Source of the DNA: Azospirillum humicireducens
Lineage (GTDB): Bacteria; Pseudomonadota; Alphaproteobacteria; Azospirillales; Azospirillaceae
NCBI RefSeq assembly: GCF_001639105.2
Contig: NZ_CP015285.1
Coordinates: 984,501-1,048,500 of the forward strand
Reading direction: 5' to 3'
DNA: 64,000 nucleotides
The position numbers and the translations under genes are program-made. The notes under the pieces were generated by a model. It had not been told where the DNA came from. It ran no database searches and saw only the letters and a list, made by a program, of their open reading frames with translations. Shown one piece after another: positions 19,842 to 29,402 of this stretch (positions are counted from its first letter, which is position 1; every line of letters begins with the position of its first letter).

Positions 19842-20034
19842 AGCTCCACCCGAGGGCAATCGCATTTGAAATCTAGAGTCCTATGAAGGGACTTCCGTCA
19901 TCCCCGCGAAGGCGGGGATCCAGAGTTCGCATGGCGAATCTGTTGGAAAAGCCTGGATCCCCGCCTTCGCGGGGATGACGGGTTTCCTTGAAAAGGAGCA
20001 TGATCTTCATATGCGATTGCCCTGAGCTCCACCC
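19842..20034. mobile_element. MITE-like non-autonomous element with target duplication
   Basis: A 173-bp segment (19852-20024) is bounded by 13-bp perfect terminal inverted repeats, AGGGCAATCGCAT (19853-19865) and ATGCGATTGCCCT (20011-20023); with one mismatch the match runs to 18 bp. Directly outside both ends is the same 10-bp sequence AGCTCCACCC (19842-19851 and 20025-20034), as expected for a target-site duplication. It contains no coding capacity, only an inverted pair of hairpin units. The transposase would have to come from an insertion sequence elsewhere; 8-12 bp duplications are made by several IS families including IS4. It sits 89 bp upstream of aspS. Confidence 0.75.
19895..19981. 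repeat. Inverted pair of hairpin repeats (REPIN-like) inside the element
   Basis: Two identical 29-nt units lie in opposite orientation (19895-19923 and 19953-19981) with a 29-nt spacer. Each unit is itself a hairpin, CCCCGC-GAAG-GCGGGG, flanked by GTCAT and ATCCAG. The spacer carries a small palindrome, TTCGC-ATG-GCGAA. Units of this CATCCCCGCGAA type are common dispersed repeats in proteobacteria. Confidence 0.85.
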
Positions 20035-20123
20035 TATCGCGGCTTGACTTTCGCGCGCGTCCGGTGTGGTGTGTCGGACCGCTTTTTCCGCCGGAATCCG
20101 ACCTTTTCAAGGTGTTTCGACCC

Positions 20124-21950
20124 ATGCACCCCTACCGCACGCACACCTGCGGCCAGCTTCGTGAAGAGAATGCCGGTGAGACCGTCCGCCTGTCGGGCTG
20201 GATGAACCGGAAGCGCGACCATGGACAGCTGCTGTTCATCGACCTGCGCGACCATTACGGCCTGACGCAGTGCGTGGTCGATACCTCCAACCCGGCCTTC
20301 GAGGTCGCGAACCGGCTGAAGCTGGAATCGGTCATCACCGTCACCGGCAAGGTGGTGAAGCGCACGGCCGAGACCATCAACGACAAGCTGCCCACCGGCC
20401 GCATCGAGCTGCAGATCGCCGAGCTGACCGTGGAAGGCGAGGCGGAGCAGATTCCGCTGCAGGTCAACCAGGACACCGACGCGGGCGAGGACGTGCGCCT
20501 GCGCTACCGCTTCCTCGACCTGCGCCGCGAGCGCATCCACGAGAACATCATGCTGCGGTCGCGCGTGATCGCCTCGGCGCGCCGCCGCATGATCGACCAG
20601 GGCTTCACCGAATTCCAGACGCCGATCCTCACCGCCTCCTCGCCGGAAGGCGCGCGTGACTATCTGGTGCCGAGCCGCAACCATCCCGGCAAGTTCTACG
20701 CCCTGCCGCAGGCGCCGCAGCAGTTCAAGCAGCTGCTGATGGTCGCCGGATTCGACCGCTACTTCCAGATCGCCCCCTGCTTCCGCGACGAGGATGCCCG
20801 CGCCGACCGCAGCCCGGGCGAGTTCTACCAGCTCGATTTCGAGATGTCCTTCGTCACCCAGGAAGACGTCTTCGCCGCCATCGAGCCGGTTCTGCACGGC
20901 ATCTTCGACGAGTTCGGCGGCTTCCGCCGCGACTCGAAGCCGGTCATCGACGGGCTGCCGTTCCGCCGCATCTCCTTCGCCGAGTCGATGCTGAAATACG
21001 GCAACGACAAGCCGGATCTGCGCAACCCGCTGGTCATCACCGACGTGACCGAGGTGTTCAAGCGCGACGACGTGGAATTCCGCGCCTTCAAGCAGACGCT
21101 CGAGAAGGGCGGAGTCGTCCGCGCCATCCGCGCGCCGAAGGTTTCCGACCGTCCGCGCAGCTTCTTCGACAAGCTGAACGACTGGGCCCGCGGCCTCGGC
21201 GCCCCCGGCCTCGGTTACATCGTCATGGAGGCCGGCGGCGGAAAGGGTCCGATCGCCAAGTTCGTGCCGGAGGCGGCGCAGGCCCAGCTGCGCGAACTGG
21301 CCGGTCTGGAAGACGGCGACGCCATCTTCTTCGTCTGCGACCAGCCCGGCCCGGCAGCCAAGCTGGCCGGCTTCGCCCGCACCCGCATCGGCGAGGAGCT
21401 GGACCTGATCGAGAAGAACGCCTTCCGCTTCTGCTGGATCGTCGACTTCCCGATGTACGAGCTGGACGAGGAGACCAACAAGGTCATCTTCAGCCACAAC
21501 CCGTTCTCCATGCCCCAGGGCGGCCTGAAGGCGCTGGAGACGATGAACCCGCTCGACATCAAGGCCTATCAGTACGACATCGTTTGCAATGGCGTGGAGC
21601 TGTCCTCGGGCGCCATCCGCAACCACCTGCCGGAAGTGATGTACAAGGCCTTCGAGATCGCCGGCTATCCGCCGGAGGAGCTGGAAGCCCGGTTCGGCGG
21701 CATGCTGAGCGCGTTCAAGCTGGGCGCCCCGCCGCACGGCGGCTCGGCCCCCGGCATCGACCGCATCGTCATGCTGCTGGCCGACGAGCCGAACATCCGC
21801 GAGGTCATCGCCTTCCCGCTGAACCAGCGGGCCGAAGACCTGCTGATGCAGGCCCCGGCGCCGGTCGATACCGCCCGCCTGCGGGAACTGCATCTGAAGC
21901 TCGACCTGCCCAAGCCGAAGGTGGCGGCACCGTCAGCGCCGCAGGCGTAA
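20124..21950 (+). CDS. aspS: Aspartyl-tRNA synthetase (probably non-discriminating type)
   Basis: Class II synthetase charging tRNA with aspartate, 608 residues. It has an N-terminal OB-fold anticodon-binding domain ([23 protein letters not shown]), motif 2 with [19 protein letters not shown], a bacterial GAD insertion domain, and motif 3 [14 protein letters not shown]. Many alphaproteobacteria use such an enzyme also to form Asp-tRNA(Asn) for GatCAB; this is family knowledge, not visible here. ATG 20124 follows AAGGTG and gives the conserved [12 protein letters not shown]. Upstream lies the MITE-like insertion; a strong terminator follows. Confidence 0.98.
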   Translation: MHPYRTHTCGQLREENAGETVRLSGWMNRKRDHGQLLFIDLRDHYGLTQCVVDTSNPAFEVANRLKLESVITVTGKVVKRTAETINDKLPTGRIELQIAELTVEGEAEQIPLQVNQDTDAGEDVRLRYRFLDLRRERIHENIMLRSRVIASARRRMIDQGFTEFQTPILTASSPEGARDYLVPSRNHPGKFYALPQAPQQFKQLLMVAGFDRYFQIAPCFRDEDARADRSPGEFYQLDFEMSFVTQEDVFAAIEPVLHGIFDEFGGFRRDSKPVIDGLPFRRISFAESMLKYGNDKPDLRNPLVITDVTEVFKRDDVEFRAFKQTLEKGGVVRAIRAPKVSDRPRSFFDKLNDWARGLGAPGLGYIVMEAGGGKGPIAKFVPEAAQAQLRELAGLEDGDAIFFVCDQPGPAAKLAGFARTRIGEELDLIEKNAFRFCWIVDFPMYELDEETNKVIFSHNPFSMPQGGLKALETMNPLDIKAYQYDIVCNGVELSSGAIRNHLPEVMYKAFEIAGYPPEELEARFGGMLSAFKLGAPPHGGSAPGIDRIVMLLADEPNIREVIAFPLNQRAEDLLMQAPAPVDTARLRELHLKLDLPKPKVAAPSAPQA

Positions 21951-21982
21951 AGGAACTTTTCCCACTTCTTGGCGGTTTGGTG

Positions 21983-22019
21983 AAAAGGCCATCCGGACAC
22001 CGATCCGGGTGGCCTTTTT
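21983..22019 (+). terminator. Rho-independent terminator of aspS
   Basis: AAAAGGCCATCCGGA pairs with TCCGGGTGGCCTTTTT across a CACCGA loop and ends in a T run, 33 bases after the aspS stop. It could also serve in the reverse direction because of the A run on the left. Confidence 0.9.
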
Positions 22020-22021
22020 CC

Positions 22022-22050
22022 TTGTCAACATACGCGCGCGGGGCTATGTA
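22022..22050 (+). promoter_or_regulatory. Promoter of the rpsB operon
   Basis: TTGTCA (22022-22027), a 17-nt spacer and TATGTA (22045-22050) form a strong sigma-70-like promoter directly after the aspS terminator. It leaves a leader of about 135 nt before rpsB, long enough for the S2 feedback seen in other bacteria; no specific fold was assigned. Confidence 0.7.
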
Positions 22051-22191
22051 AGCGCCGTCGTCAAAACCTCACGCGGGCTGGCGGACCCTCGGCTTTACCC
22101 CGATGGCCCGATCCGGTGTTGTGGGCCATGGACTCCATGAGCTCGCGACAATGCCCGCGGCGGAGCAACCGGAAAAAGGGAATTTTTCCAC

Positions 22192-22971
22192 ATGACCATG
22201 CCCACCTTCACCATGCGCCAGCTGCTGGAAGCCGGTGTCCACTTCGGCCACCACACCCGCCGCTGGAACCCGAAGATGAACCAGTACATCTTCGGCGTCC
22301 GCAATGGCGTGCACATCATCGACCTCGAGCAGACCGTCCCGATGCTGCACCGCGCCCTGCAGGCCGTGCGTGACGTCGTCGCCGGCGGTGGCCGCGTCCT
22401 GTTCGTCGGCACCAAGCGTCAGGCCCAGGAGCGGATCGCCGAGGCAGCCGCCAAGTGCGGCCAGTACTACGTCAACCACCGCTGGCTCGGCGGCATGCTG
22501 ACCAACTGGAAGACGATCTCCCAGTCGATCAAGCGCCTGCGCGAGATGGAAGAGCGTCTGGGCGGCGACACCTCGGGCCTGACCAAGCGCGAAGTGCTGG
22601 AACTGACCCGCGAGCGCGACAAGCTGGAGCGTGCGCTGGGCGGCATCAAGGAGATGGGCGGCCTGCCGGACGTCATCTTCATCATCGACACCAACAAGGA
22701 GTCGATCGCGGTCAAGGAAGCCAACAAGCTGGGCATCCCGGTCATCGCGGTCCTCGACAGCAACTCCGATCCGGACGGCGTGGCCTTCCCGATCCCCGGC
22801 AACGACGACGCGCTGCGCGCCATCGAGCTGTACTGCGACCTGACGGTCGGTGCGGTGCTTGACGGCCTGCAGGCCGAGATGAGCGCCGCCGGCATCGACG
22901 TCGGCGCCGCCGAGGACGCCCCGGCCGAGCAGCTGCCGGAGGAAGAGACCGCCGAGACCGCCCAGGCCTGA
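22192..22971 (+). CDS. rpsB: 30S ribosomal protein S2
   Basis: Small-subunit ribosomal protein of 259 residues. It shows the family signatures [22 protein letters not shown] near the N-terminus, [22 protein letters not shown] and [29 protein letters not shown]. The C-terminus has an acidic tail ([15 protein letters not shown]), common in alphaproteobacteria. ATG 22192 is used, with a second ATG two codons later; a small hairpin (GGAAAAAGGGAATTTTTCC) sits right before the start. It is first in the rpsB-tsf-pyrH-frr run and is followed by a strong terminator or attenuator. Confidence 0.98.
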   Translation: MTMPTFTMRQLLEAGVHFGHHTRRWNPKMNQYIFGVRNGVHIIDLEQTVPMLHRALQAVRDVVAGGGRVLFVGTKRQAQERIAEAAAKCGQYYVNHRWLGGMLTNWKTISQSIKRLREMEERLGGDTSGLTKREVLELTRERDKLERALGGIKEMGGLPDVIFIIDTNKESIAVKEANKLGIPVIAVLDSNSDPDGVAFPIPGNDDALRAIELYCDLTVGAVLDGLQAEMSAAGIDVGAAEDAPAEQLPEEETAETAQA

Positions 22972-22986
22972 CCCTGACGGTTGAAG

Positions 22987-23027
22987 GGCAGCCGGGCCTT
23001 ATGACCTATGGCCCGGCTGCCTTTTTT
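22987..23027 (+). terminator. Strong hairpin terminator/attenuator between rpsB and tsf
   Basis: A perfect 12-bp stem GGCAGCCGGGCC/GGCCCGGCTGCC with an 11-nt loop is followed by TTTTTT. It probably reduces transcription from rpsB into tsf. No good tsf promoter was found in the next 77 bases, so partial read-through is expected. Confidence 0.9.
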
Positions 23028-23104
23028 ATGGGTTGCCACCCGTTTTGACTTTGTGACTCAATCCGATCCGCCTGCCGGATCGCTTGGAAGGAAGAGGGCG
23101 CAAC

Positions 23105-24037
23105 ATGGCCGAGATTACCGCCTCGCTCGTCAAGGAACTGCGCGAGAAGACCGGCGCGGGCATGATGGACTGCAAGAAGGCGCTGAACGAGACGCAGGGC
23201 GACCTCGAGGGCGCCGTCGACTGGCTGCGCAAGAAGGGCCTCGCCGCCGCCGCCAAGAAGTCGGGCCGCATCGCCGCCGAGGGGCTGGTGGCCGTCGCCA
23301 CCGCCGGCACCAAGGGCGCTGTCGTCGAAGTGAACGCCGAGACCGATTTCGTCGCCCGCAACGACAAGTTCCAGGCTTTCGCGGCCAAGTCCGCCGAGCT
23401 GGCCCTGGCCACCGGTGGCGATGTCGAGGCTCTGAAGGCCGCTGCCTATCCGGGCACCTCGCACACTGCCCAGGACGAGCTGACCAGCCTGATCGCCACC
23501 GTCGGCGAGAACATGAACCTGCGCCGCAGCGTCACCCTGTCGGTTTCGGCCGGTGTCGTCGTCAGCTACGTCCACTCGGCCATTGCGCCGGGCCTGGGCA
23601 AGATCGGCGTTCTGGTCGCCCTGGAGTCGACCGGCGACGCCGGCAAGCTGGCCGATCTCGGCAAGCAGATCGCCATGCACATCGCCGCCGCCCGTCCGGA
23701 TGCGCTGGACATCGCCGACGTCGACAGCTCGTCGCTGGAGCGTGAGCGCAACGTCCTGGCCGAGCAGGCCCGCGCGTCGGGCAAGCCGGAAGCCATCATC
23801 GAGAAGATGGTCGAAGGCCGCGTCCGCAAGTACTACGAAGAGGTCTGCCTGCTGGAGCAGACCTACGTGATCGACGGCGAGACCAAGGTCCGCAAGGTGG
23901 TGGAGAACGCCGCCAAGGACATCGGCGCCCCGGTCAAGGTCACGGCCTTCACCCGCTTCGCTCTGGGCGAAGGCATCGAGAAGGCCCAGTCGGACTTCGC
24001 CGCCGAAGTCGCCGCCGCCGCCGGCGGTCAGGGCTGA
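23105..24037 (+). CDS. tsf: Translation elongation factor Ts
   Basis: Guanine-nucleotide exchange factor for EF-Tu, 310 residues. The N-terminal UBA-like domain [20 protein letters not shown] is followed by the exchange motif [12 protein letters not shown], then the core and coiled-coil with [16 protein letters not shown] and [14 protein letters not shown] 23105 follows a GGAAGGAAGAGG leader; an in-frame ATG seven codons upstream is unlikely. It stands after rpsB across a strong terminator and before pyrH, the usual bacterial order. Confidence 0.98.
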   Translation: MAEITASLVKELREKTGAGMMDCKKALNETQGDLEGAVDWLRKKGLAAAAKKSGRIAAEGLVAVATAGTKGAVVEVNAETDFVARNDKFQAFAAKSAELALATGGDVEALKAAAYPGTSHTAQDELTSLIATVGENMNLRRSVTLSVSAGVVVSYVHSAIAPGLGKIGVLVALESTGDAGKLADLGKQIAMHIAAARPDALDIADVDSSSLERERNVLAEQARASGKPEAIIEKMVEGRVRKYYEEVCLLEQTYVIDGETKVRKVVENAAKDIGAPVKVTAFTRFALGEGIEKAQSDFAAEVAAAAGGQG

Positions 24038-24103
24038 GCCCGGTAAGGTCGAACGCTTAGGTCCGCAAGCCGCATTCCGAAACAGCAAGGGAGCGTTCCC
24101 CCC

Positions 24104-24859
24104 ATGGTCGAAGCCACCGGGACCACCGCGCCGGCTGAGGGCGTCCGCTACAAGCGCGTCCTCCTCAAGGTGTCGGGCGAGGCGCTGATGGGTCAGCGCG
24201 ACTATGGTCTCGACCCGGAGATGGTGAACCGCATCGCCGGCGAGGTGAAGGCGGTCATCGCGCTCGGTGTCCAGGTCTGTCTGGTCATCGGCGGGGGGAA
24301 CATCTTCCGGGGTGTAAAGGGTGCGGCGAGCGGCATGGAACGTGCCTCGGCCGACTATATCGGCATGCTCGCCACCGTGATGAACGCGCTCTCCATGCAG
24401 AGCGCGCTCGAACGGATGGGTGTCAGCACGCGGGTGCAGTCGGCCATTCCCATGTCGACGGTCTGCGAGCCCTATATCCGGCGCCGTGCCGTCCGCCACA
24501 TGGAAAAGGGCCGGGTGGTGATCTTCGCGGCCGGCACCGGCAACCCCTTCTTCACGACCGACACCGCCGCGGCGCTGCGCGCCTCGGAAATGGGCTGCGA
24601 CGGTCTGCTGAAGGGGACGCAGGTCGACGGCGTCTACACCGCCGATCCCAAGAAGGATCCGTCGGCCCAGCATTACGAACGCCTCACCTACATGGATGTC
24701 CTGACCAAGGAACTGCAGGTGATGGACGCGTCGGCGATCGCGCTTTCGCGTGAGAACCACATTCCCATTCTGGTCTTCTCGATCCACACGCCCGGCGCCT
24801 TCGCCGAAGTGATGCAGGGCCGTGGCAAGCACACCATCATAACGGAAGAAAGGGAGTAG
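24104..24859 (+). CDS. pyrH: Uridylate kinase (UMP kinase)
   Basis: Amino-acid-kinase-fold enzyme converting UMP to UDP with ATP, 251 residues. Visible motifs are KVSGEALMG at the N-terminus, [10 protein letters not shown] (nucleotide binding), the [12 protein letters not shown] helix, [17 protein letters not shown] and [15 protein letters not shown] 24104 has AAGGGAG nine bases upstream. It is four bases from frr, so the two are probably translationally linked within the rpsB-lpxB run. Confidence 0.98.
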   Translation: MVEATGTTAPAEGVRYKRVLLKVSGEALMGQRDYGLDPEMVNRIAGEVKAVIALGVQVCLVIGGGNIFRGVKGAASGMERASADYIGMLATVMNALSMQSALERMGVSTRVQSAIPMSTVCEPYIRRRAVRHMEKGRVVIFAAGTGNPFFTTDTAAALRASEMGCDGLLKGTQVDGVYTADPKKDPSAQHYERLTYMDVLTKELQVMDASAIALSRENHIPILVFSIHTPGAFAEVMQGRGKHTIITEERE

Positions 24860-24863
24860 GCCC

Positions 24864-25421
24864 GTGGCTGCGCCCGACCTATCGGATCTGAAGCGCCGCA
24901 TGGAAGGCGCGCTCGACTCATTTCGCAAGGAACTGGGCGGTCTGCGCACCGGCCGCGCCTCGTCGAACCTGCTGGAACCGGTGATGGTGGAGGCCTATGG
25001 CAGCCGCATGCACCTGCGCGAGGTTGCGACGGTCTCCGTTCCGGAGCCGCGCCTGATCTCGGTTCAGGTCTGGGACCGCGGCATGACCAAGGCGGTCGAG
25101 AAGGCCATCCGCGACAGCGGCCTGGGTCTGAACCCGCAGGCCGAAGGCCAGGTCATCCGCGTGCCGCTGCCCGACCTGACCCAGGAGCGCCGCGCCGAGT
25201 TGGCAAAGGTCGCCCACAAGTACGCCGAACAGTGCCGTGTCGCCATCCGCAACATCCGCCGCGACGGCATGGACGGACTGAAGAAGGCCGAGAAGGCCAG
25301 CGAGATCACCCAGGACGAGCACAAGGTCCAGGCGGACAAGGTGCAGGTCCTGACCGACCAGCACATCAAGATGGTCGACGACTCGCTTGCGCAAAAAGAA
25401 AAGGAAATTATGCAGGTCTGA
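24864..25421 (+). CDS. frr: Ribosome recycling factor
   Basis: 185-residue tRNA-shaped factor that splits post-termination ribosomes with EF-G. It shows MEGALDSFRKELGGLRTGRASSNLLEPVMVEAYG, VWDRGMTKAVEKAIRDSGLGLNP and LTQERRAELAKVAHKYAEQCRVAIRNIRRDGMD. The start is GTG 24864 behind AAGGGAG. The stop is six bases before uppS. Family length and order are normal. Confidence 0.98.
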   Translation: MAAPDLSDLKRRMEGALDSFRKELGGLRTGRASSNLLEPVMVEAYGSRMHLREVATVSVPEPRLISVQVWDRGMTKAVEKAIRDSGLGLNPQAEGQVIRVPLPDLTQERRAELAKVAHKYAEQCRVAIRNIRRDGMDGLKKAEKASEITQDEHKVQADKVQVLTDQHIKMVDDSLAQKEKEIMQV

Positions 25422-25427
25422 TCCGGA

Positions 25428-26168
25428 ATGCGCGACGCGGACGACAACCGGTCCAACACGGCCCCTGCGCACGTCGCCATCATCATGGATGGCAACGGAC
25501 GTTGGGCCAAGGCGCGCGGCTTGCCGCGCACCGCCGGTCACAAGAAGGGCGTGGACGCCGTCCGCCGCACCGTGGAAGCGGCGCGCGAACTTGGCATCGG
25601 CACTCTGACGATCTTCAGCTTCTCTTCGGAGAACTGGCGCCGGCCGGAAGAGGAAATCAGCGACCTGATGGGTCTGCTGCGATTCTATCTGCGCAGCGAG
25701 GTCGCCGAACTGCACCGGGCGGGCATCCGGCTGCGGGTCATAGGCGACCGCAACCGGCTGTCAGACGACATCAACCGTCTGATCGACAACGCCGAGGGCC
25801 TGACCCGCGACAACAGGGTGATGACACTGGTCGTCGCCCTCAGCTACGGCTCGCGGCTGGAGATCGTCCATGCGGCGCGGCGGCTGGCGGAAGAGGCTGC
25901 GGCCGGCCGCCTGTCGCCCGACGCCATCGACGAGGATGCCCTGTCGGCCCGCCTCTACACCGCCGACATTCCCGACCCCGACCTGATCATCCGCACGAGC
26001 GGCGAGAAGCGGATCAGCAATTTCCTGCTTTGGCAGGCGGCCTACGCCGAGCTGGTTTTCGTGGACACGCTCTGGCCCGATTTCACCAAGCGCGATCTGG
26101 AGGCGGCGATTGAAGAGTTCCACCGACGGGAACGCCGCTTCGGCGCCACCACCGCCGGGTCCCGCTGA
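25428..26168 (+). CDS. uppS: Undecaprenyl (isoprenyl) diphosphate synthase
   Basis: cis-Prenyltransferase adding isopentenyl diphosphate units to make the C55 carrier for peptidoglycan and O-antigen. The catalytic aspartate is D21 in IIMDGNGRWA, followed by FSFSSENWRRPEEE, the flexible loop, and the substrate-binding RTSGEKRISNFLLWQAAYAEL. The length (246) is typical. The start is ATG 25428, six bases after frr. Its 3' end overlaps cdsA by 59 bases. Confidence 0.97.
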   Translation: MRDADDNRSNTAPAHVAIIMDGNGRWAKARGLPRTAGHKKGVDAVRRTVEAARELGIGTLTIFSFSSENWRRPEEEISDLMGLLRFYLRSEVAELHRAGIRLRVIGDRNRLSDDINRLIDNAEGLTRDNRVMTLVVALSYGSRLEIVHAARRLAEEAAAGRLSPDAIDEDALSARLYTADIPDPDLIIRTSGEKRISNFLLWQAAYAELVFVDTLWPDFTKRDLEAAIEEFHRRERRFGATTAGSR

Positions 26169-27006
26169 CGCCCAGGCTTCGGCCTCGACCACCGCGCCGG
26201 TGACGCCTTCCAAGGCCGGGGACCTGAAGGTCCGCGCCCTTTCTGCGCTTGTCATGGCGCCTGCCGTGTTGGGCGCCGTCTGGCTTGGCGGTTGGGTTTT
26301 CCATGCTCTCATCGCCTTCGGATCGGTTGTTGCCGTATCCGAATGGACCAACATCGTCCCCAGCGCTCGCCGCCTTCCGGCCCGCTTGATGGCGGCAATC
26401 GGCATTGCCGTCGCACTGATGGCCCAGATCGCGGCAGGGCCCGCCGCGGCCCTGGGCGTTGCCGCGGCCTTCTCCGTTCTGACGGCCATCGTCGGCGGCG
26501 GCAGCGACCGCGGCCTGCTTGGGTTCGGCGTCTTCTACGTCGCCGCCGGCATGGCGGGGCTCATCTGGCTGCGCGATCTGCCGACTGTCGGGCTATCGCT
26601 TTTCCTGTTCGTGCTCCTCGCCATCTGGGCGACGGACATCGGCGCCTATGCCGCTGGCCGCAGCATCGGCGGGCCGAAGCTGGCTCCAAGGATCAGTCCG
26701 AAAAAAACCTGGGCGGGCCTGATCGGCGGCATGCTGTCCTCCGCACTGTTCGGCTGGCTTGTGGCGATTGCCTTCGACGCGGCGCGCCCGGATATCGCCC
26801 TTCTGGTCGGCGCCGCCGTCGCGGTGGTGGGGCAGGCCGGCGACCTTTTCGAATCGGCGGTCAAGCGGCGTTACAATGTGAAGGACAGCGGCCAGCTCAT
26901 TCCCGGGCATGGCGGCATCCTCGACCGCATCGACGGGCTTCTGGCCGCGGCCCCGGTGCTGGCCTTGTTCCACGCGGCCGTTGGAACGGTTCTTTCATGG
27001 TGGTGA
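26110..27006 (+). CDS. cdsA: Phosphatidate cytidylyltransferase
   Basis: Membrane enzyme making CDP-diacylglycerol from phosphatidate and CTP, the branch point of phospholipid synthesis. It has several hydrophobic helices from about residue 43 and the signature near the C-terminus: [30 protein letters not shown] and [15 protein letters not shown]. The TTG start at 26110 is supported by a GGAGG six bases upstream, even though it lies inside uppS. The first about 35 residues are Pro/Ala-rich and unusual, so a later GTG near 26200 is an alternative. It overlaps dxr by 10 bases. Confidence 0.95.
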   Translation: MKSSTDGNAASAPPPPGPADAQASASTTAPVTPSKAGDLKVRALSALVMAPAVLGAVWLGGWVFHALIAFGSVVAVSEWTNIVPSARRLPARLMAAIGIAVALMAQIAAGPAAALGVAAAFSVLTAIVGGGSDRGLLGFGVFYVAAGMAGLIWLRDLPTVGLSLFLFVLLAIWATDIGAYAAGRSIGGPKLAPRISPKKTWAGLIGGMLSSALFGWLVAIAFDAARPDIALLVGAAVAVVGQAGDLFESAVKRRYNVKDSGQLIPGHGGILDRIDGLLAAAPVLALFHAAVGTVLSWW

Positions 27007-28205
27007 AGGCGGAAGCGGCGCCGGGTGCGCCGCGCAGCGTGACGATCCTTGGCTCCACCGGCTCGGTCGGAACGCAGACCGTGGACCTCGTCGCCCGCGA
27101 TCCGGAGCGTTTCCCGGTGGAGGCTCTGACCGCCAACCGCAACGTCGCCCTGCTGGCCAGGCAGGCCCGCGACCTGAAGGCCCGCCTGGCCGTCGTCGCC
27201 GATCCCGCCGGCTACACGCAGTTGAAGGACCTGTTGTCCGGCACCGGCATCGAGGTTGCCGCAGGGCCCGAGGCGGTGGCAGCCGCTGCCGAACGGCCGG
27301 CCGACTGGGTGATGGCCGCCATCGTCGGCGCCGCCGGACTGGAGCCGACGCTCGCCGCCGTGCGCCGCGGGGCCATCGTCGCCTTCGCCAACAAGGAGGT
27401 TCTGGTCTGCGCCGGCTCCCTGATGATGGAGGAGGTGAAGGCGCATGGCGCGACCTTGCTGCCGGTCGACAGCGAGCATTCCGCCATCTATCAGGTCTTC
27501 GATTTCGAGCGGACCGACAGCGTCGCCCGCCTGATCCTCACTGCGTCCGGCGGCCCGTTCCGCACCAGGGACCGCGTCTTCATGGCGGCGGCGACGCGGG
27601 AGCAGGCGGTGGCACATCCGACCTGGGACATGGGCGCCAAGATCTCGGTCGACAGCGCCACGATGATGAACAAAGGGCTGGAACTGATCGAGGCCCATTT
27701 CCTGTTCGGCATCCCGGAGGAGCGGATCGACGTCCTGGTCCATCCGCAGTCGGTCATCCACTCCCTGGTCGAGTATGTCGACGGCTCCGTCCTGGCGCAG
27801 CTCGGCACGCCGGACATGCGCACGCCCATCGCCTATGCGCTCGGCTGGCCCGCCCGCATCGCCACTCCGGCGGAAAGGCTTGATTTGGTCAAGGCGGCCA
27901 CCCTGACCTTCGAGGCCCCGGATCCCGTGCGTTTTCCGGCACTTCGGCTTGCCCGGGCCGCCTTGCAAAGCGGTGGGGGCGCTCCTACTATACTCAGTGC
28001 CGCCAACGAGGTGGCTGTTCAGGCGTTTCTCGACCGCCGGATCGGCTTCCTCGACATCGAACGGATCGTCGAGGAGACGTTGACGGCGTTGCCCCACCGC
28101 CCGCTGCGCGATCTCGCCGCCGTGCGGGAGGCCGATGCGGAGGCCAGGCGGGTTGCCGCCGACCGCATTCAGGCCAGCGGTGCGACGGCGGTTGGCAGCC
28201 GATGA
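26997..28205 (+). CDS. dxr: 1-deoxy-D-xylulose 5-phosphate reductoisomerase
   Basis: Second enzyme of the MEP isoprenoid pathway, converting DXP to MEP with NADPH. The 402-residue product starts at ATG 26997, inside the end of cdsA. The NADPH motif GSTGSVG is at residues 19-25. Metal and substrate motifs include [46 protein letters not shown] and [12 protein letters not shown]. Upstream in-frame sequence overlaps cdsA in another frame and is not Dxr. uppS-cdsA-dxr-rseP is the normal proteobacterial order. Confidence 0.98.
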   Translation: MVVKAEAAPGAPRSVTILGSTGSVGTQTVDLVARDPERFPVEALTANRNVALLARQARDLKARLAVVADPAGYTQLKDLLSGTGIEVAAGPEAVAAAAERPADWVMAAIVGAAGLEPTLAAVRRGAIVAFANKEVLVCAGSLMMEEVKAHGATLLPVDSEHSAIYQVFDFERTDSVARLILTASGGPFRTRDRVFMAAATREQAVAHPTWDMGAKISVDSATMMNKGLELIEAHFLFGIPEERIDVLVHPQSVIHSLVEYVDGSVLAQLGTPDMRTPIAYALGWPARIATPAERLDLVKAATLTFEAPDPVRFPALRLARAALQSGGGAPTILSAANEVAVQAFLDRRIGFLDIERIVEETLTALPHRPLRDLAAVREADAEARRVAADRIQASGATAVGSR

Positions 28206-28241
28206 TCCGCGTTCGAGGCGCTGGAAGGCGCAAGGGTTGAC

Positions 28242-29375
28242 ATGGACATAATCGGCGGTTTCTGGACCTCGGTGCTGGCTTTCCTGCTGGTCCTCACCGT
28301 GCTCGTCTTCGTGCACGAGCTCGGTCACTATCTGGTTGCGCGCCGCAATGGCGTGCGGATCGAGACCTTCTCCATCGGCTTCGGACCGGAGCTGTTCGGC
28401 TTCACCGACAGCGCCGGCACGCGCTGGAAGTTCAGCGCGCTGCCGTTAGGCGGCTACGTCAAGATGTTCGGCGACGCCGACCCGGCCAGCACGCCCGGCG
28501 CCCATCTGACCGGCATGACGGAGGATGAGCGGGCGGTGTCCTTCCACCACAAGCGGGTGGGTCAGCGCGCGGCGATCGTCGCCGCCGGACCGATCGCCAA
28601 CTTCCTGTTCTCCATCGTCGTGCTGGCCGTGCTGTTCATGACGGCCGGGCAATCCTTCACCCCGCCCGACGTTGGCGGCATCCAGCCGGGCAGCGCTGCC
28701 GAGCGTGCCGGCATCCAGCCGGGCGACCTGATTCTGTCTGTCGACGGCACCGATGTGCAGCGCTTCGAGGAAATCCGGCAGATCGTCTCCATCCGGCCAG
28801 GGCAGCCTCTGGCAGTCGAGTTGAAGCGCGATGGCCGGGTGATGACGGTTACAGCGACGCCTGATTCGCAGTCCGTCACCGACCGACTCGGGAACAGCCA
28901 CCAGATCGGCCTGCTCGGCATCAGCCGCGGCAGCGTCGGAATGATGCGCCACGACCCGCTGACCGCGGTCTGGCAGGCGGGACGAGAGGTCGCAGGCATG
29001 ATCACCGGCACCTTCACCGCGCTGGGCCAGATGGTCCAGGGATCGCGCGGAACCGAGGAGCTGGGGGGGCCGCTGCGCATCGCCCAGATGTCGGGCGAGG
29101 TGGCGCAATCCGGCTGGTATCCACTGATCTGGTTCATGACCTTCCTGTCGGTGAACCTTGGGCTGATCAACCTCTTCCCGGTGCCGATGCTGGACGGCGG
29201 CCACCTGCTGTTCTACGCCTTCGAGAAGCTGCGCGGCCGGCCGCTCGGAGCGCGAGCGCAAGAATACGGTTTCCGAATTGGATTGGCCTTGGTATTAACG
29301 CTCATGGTCTTCGCCACGTGGAACGACCTGGTTCAACTGCGCGTGGTCGATTTCTTCCGGGGACTGGTCTCCTGA
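28242..29375 (+). CDS. rseP: Site-2 intramembrane zinc protease RseP (MmpA type)
   Basis: Inner-membrane metalloprotease cleaving membrane-bound anti-sigma factors or signal peptides. The zinc motif HELGH is at residues 25-29 within the first helix. A single PDZ domain is visible (about 140-215, with IQPGSAAERAGIQPGDLILSVDG), and the third zinc ligand region is NLFPVPMLDGGHLLFY near residue 310. The 377-residue, one-PDZ form is the usual alphaproteobacterial length; E. coli has two PDZ domains. ATG 28242 follows dxr by 36 bases, and bamA follows by 27. Confidence 0.96.
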   Translation: MDIIGGFWTSVLAFLLVLTVLVFVHELGHYLVARRNGVRIETFSIGFGPELFGFTDSAGTRWKFSALPLGGYVKMFGDADPASTPGAHLTGMTEDERAVSFHHKRVGQRAAIVAAGPIANFLFSIVVLAVLFMTAGQSFTPPDVGGIQPGSAAERAGIQPGDLILSVDGTDVQRFEEIRQIVSIRPGQPLAVELKRDGRVMTVTATPDSQSVTDRLGNSHQIGLLGISRGSVGMMRHDPLTAVWQAGREVAGMITGTFTALGQMVQGSRGTEELGGPLRIAQMSGEVAQSGWYPLIWFMTFLSVNLGLINLFPVPMLDGGHLLFYAFEKLRGRPLGARAQEYGFRIGLALVLTLMVFATWNDLVQLRVVDFFRGLVS

Positions 29376-29402
29376 GCCCAGCCCCTTGCCAGGGAGCGTG
29401 AT

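Larger units (their letters stand above)
19578..20123. other. 546-bp intergenic region between rnd and aspS
   Basis: No convincing gene. The left 260 bases contain GC-rich hairpins (around 19640-19680) and no recognised signal. The right part is occupied by the MITE-like element and its flanking direct repeats (19842-20034). The remaining 89 bases hold the aspS leader with an AAGGTG ribosome-binding element before the ATG. A small reading frame across the hairpins looks like a repeat artefact. Confidence 0.7.

Noticed and set aside
20044-20072. Possible aspS promoter TTGACT-N17-TGGTGT
   Set aside because: The -35 is good but the -10 matches poorly; not reported as a promoter.
19898-20125. 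75-codon minus-strand frame in the rnd-aspS gap
   Set aside because: It reads through the hairpin units (SSPRRRGSR type peptides), a well-known artefact of such repeats.
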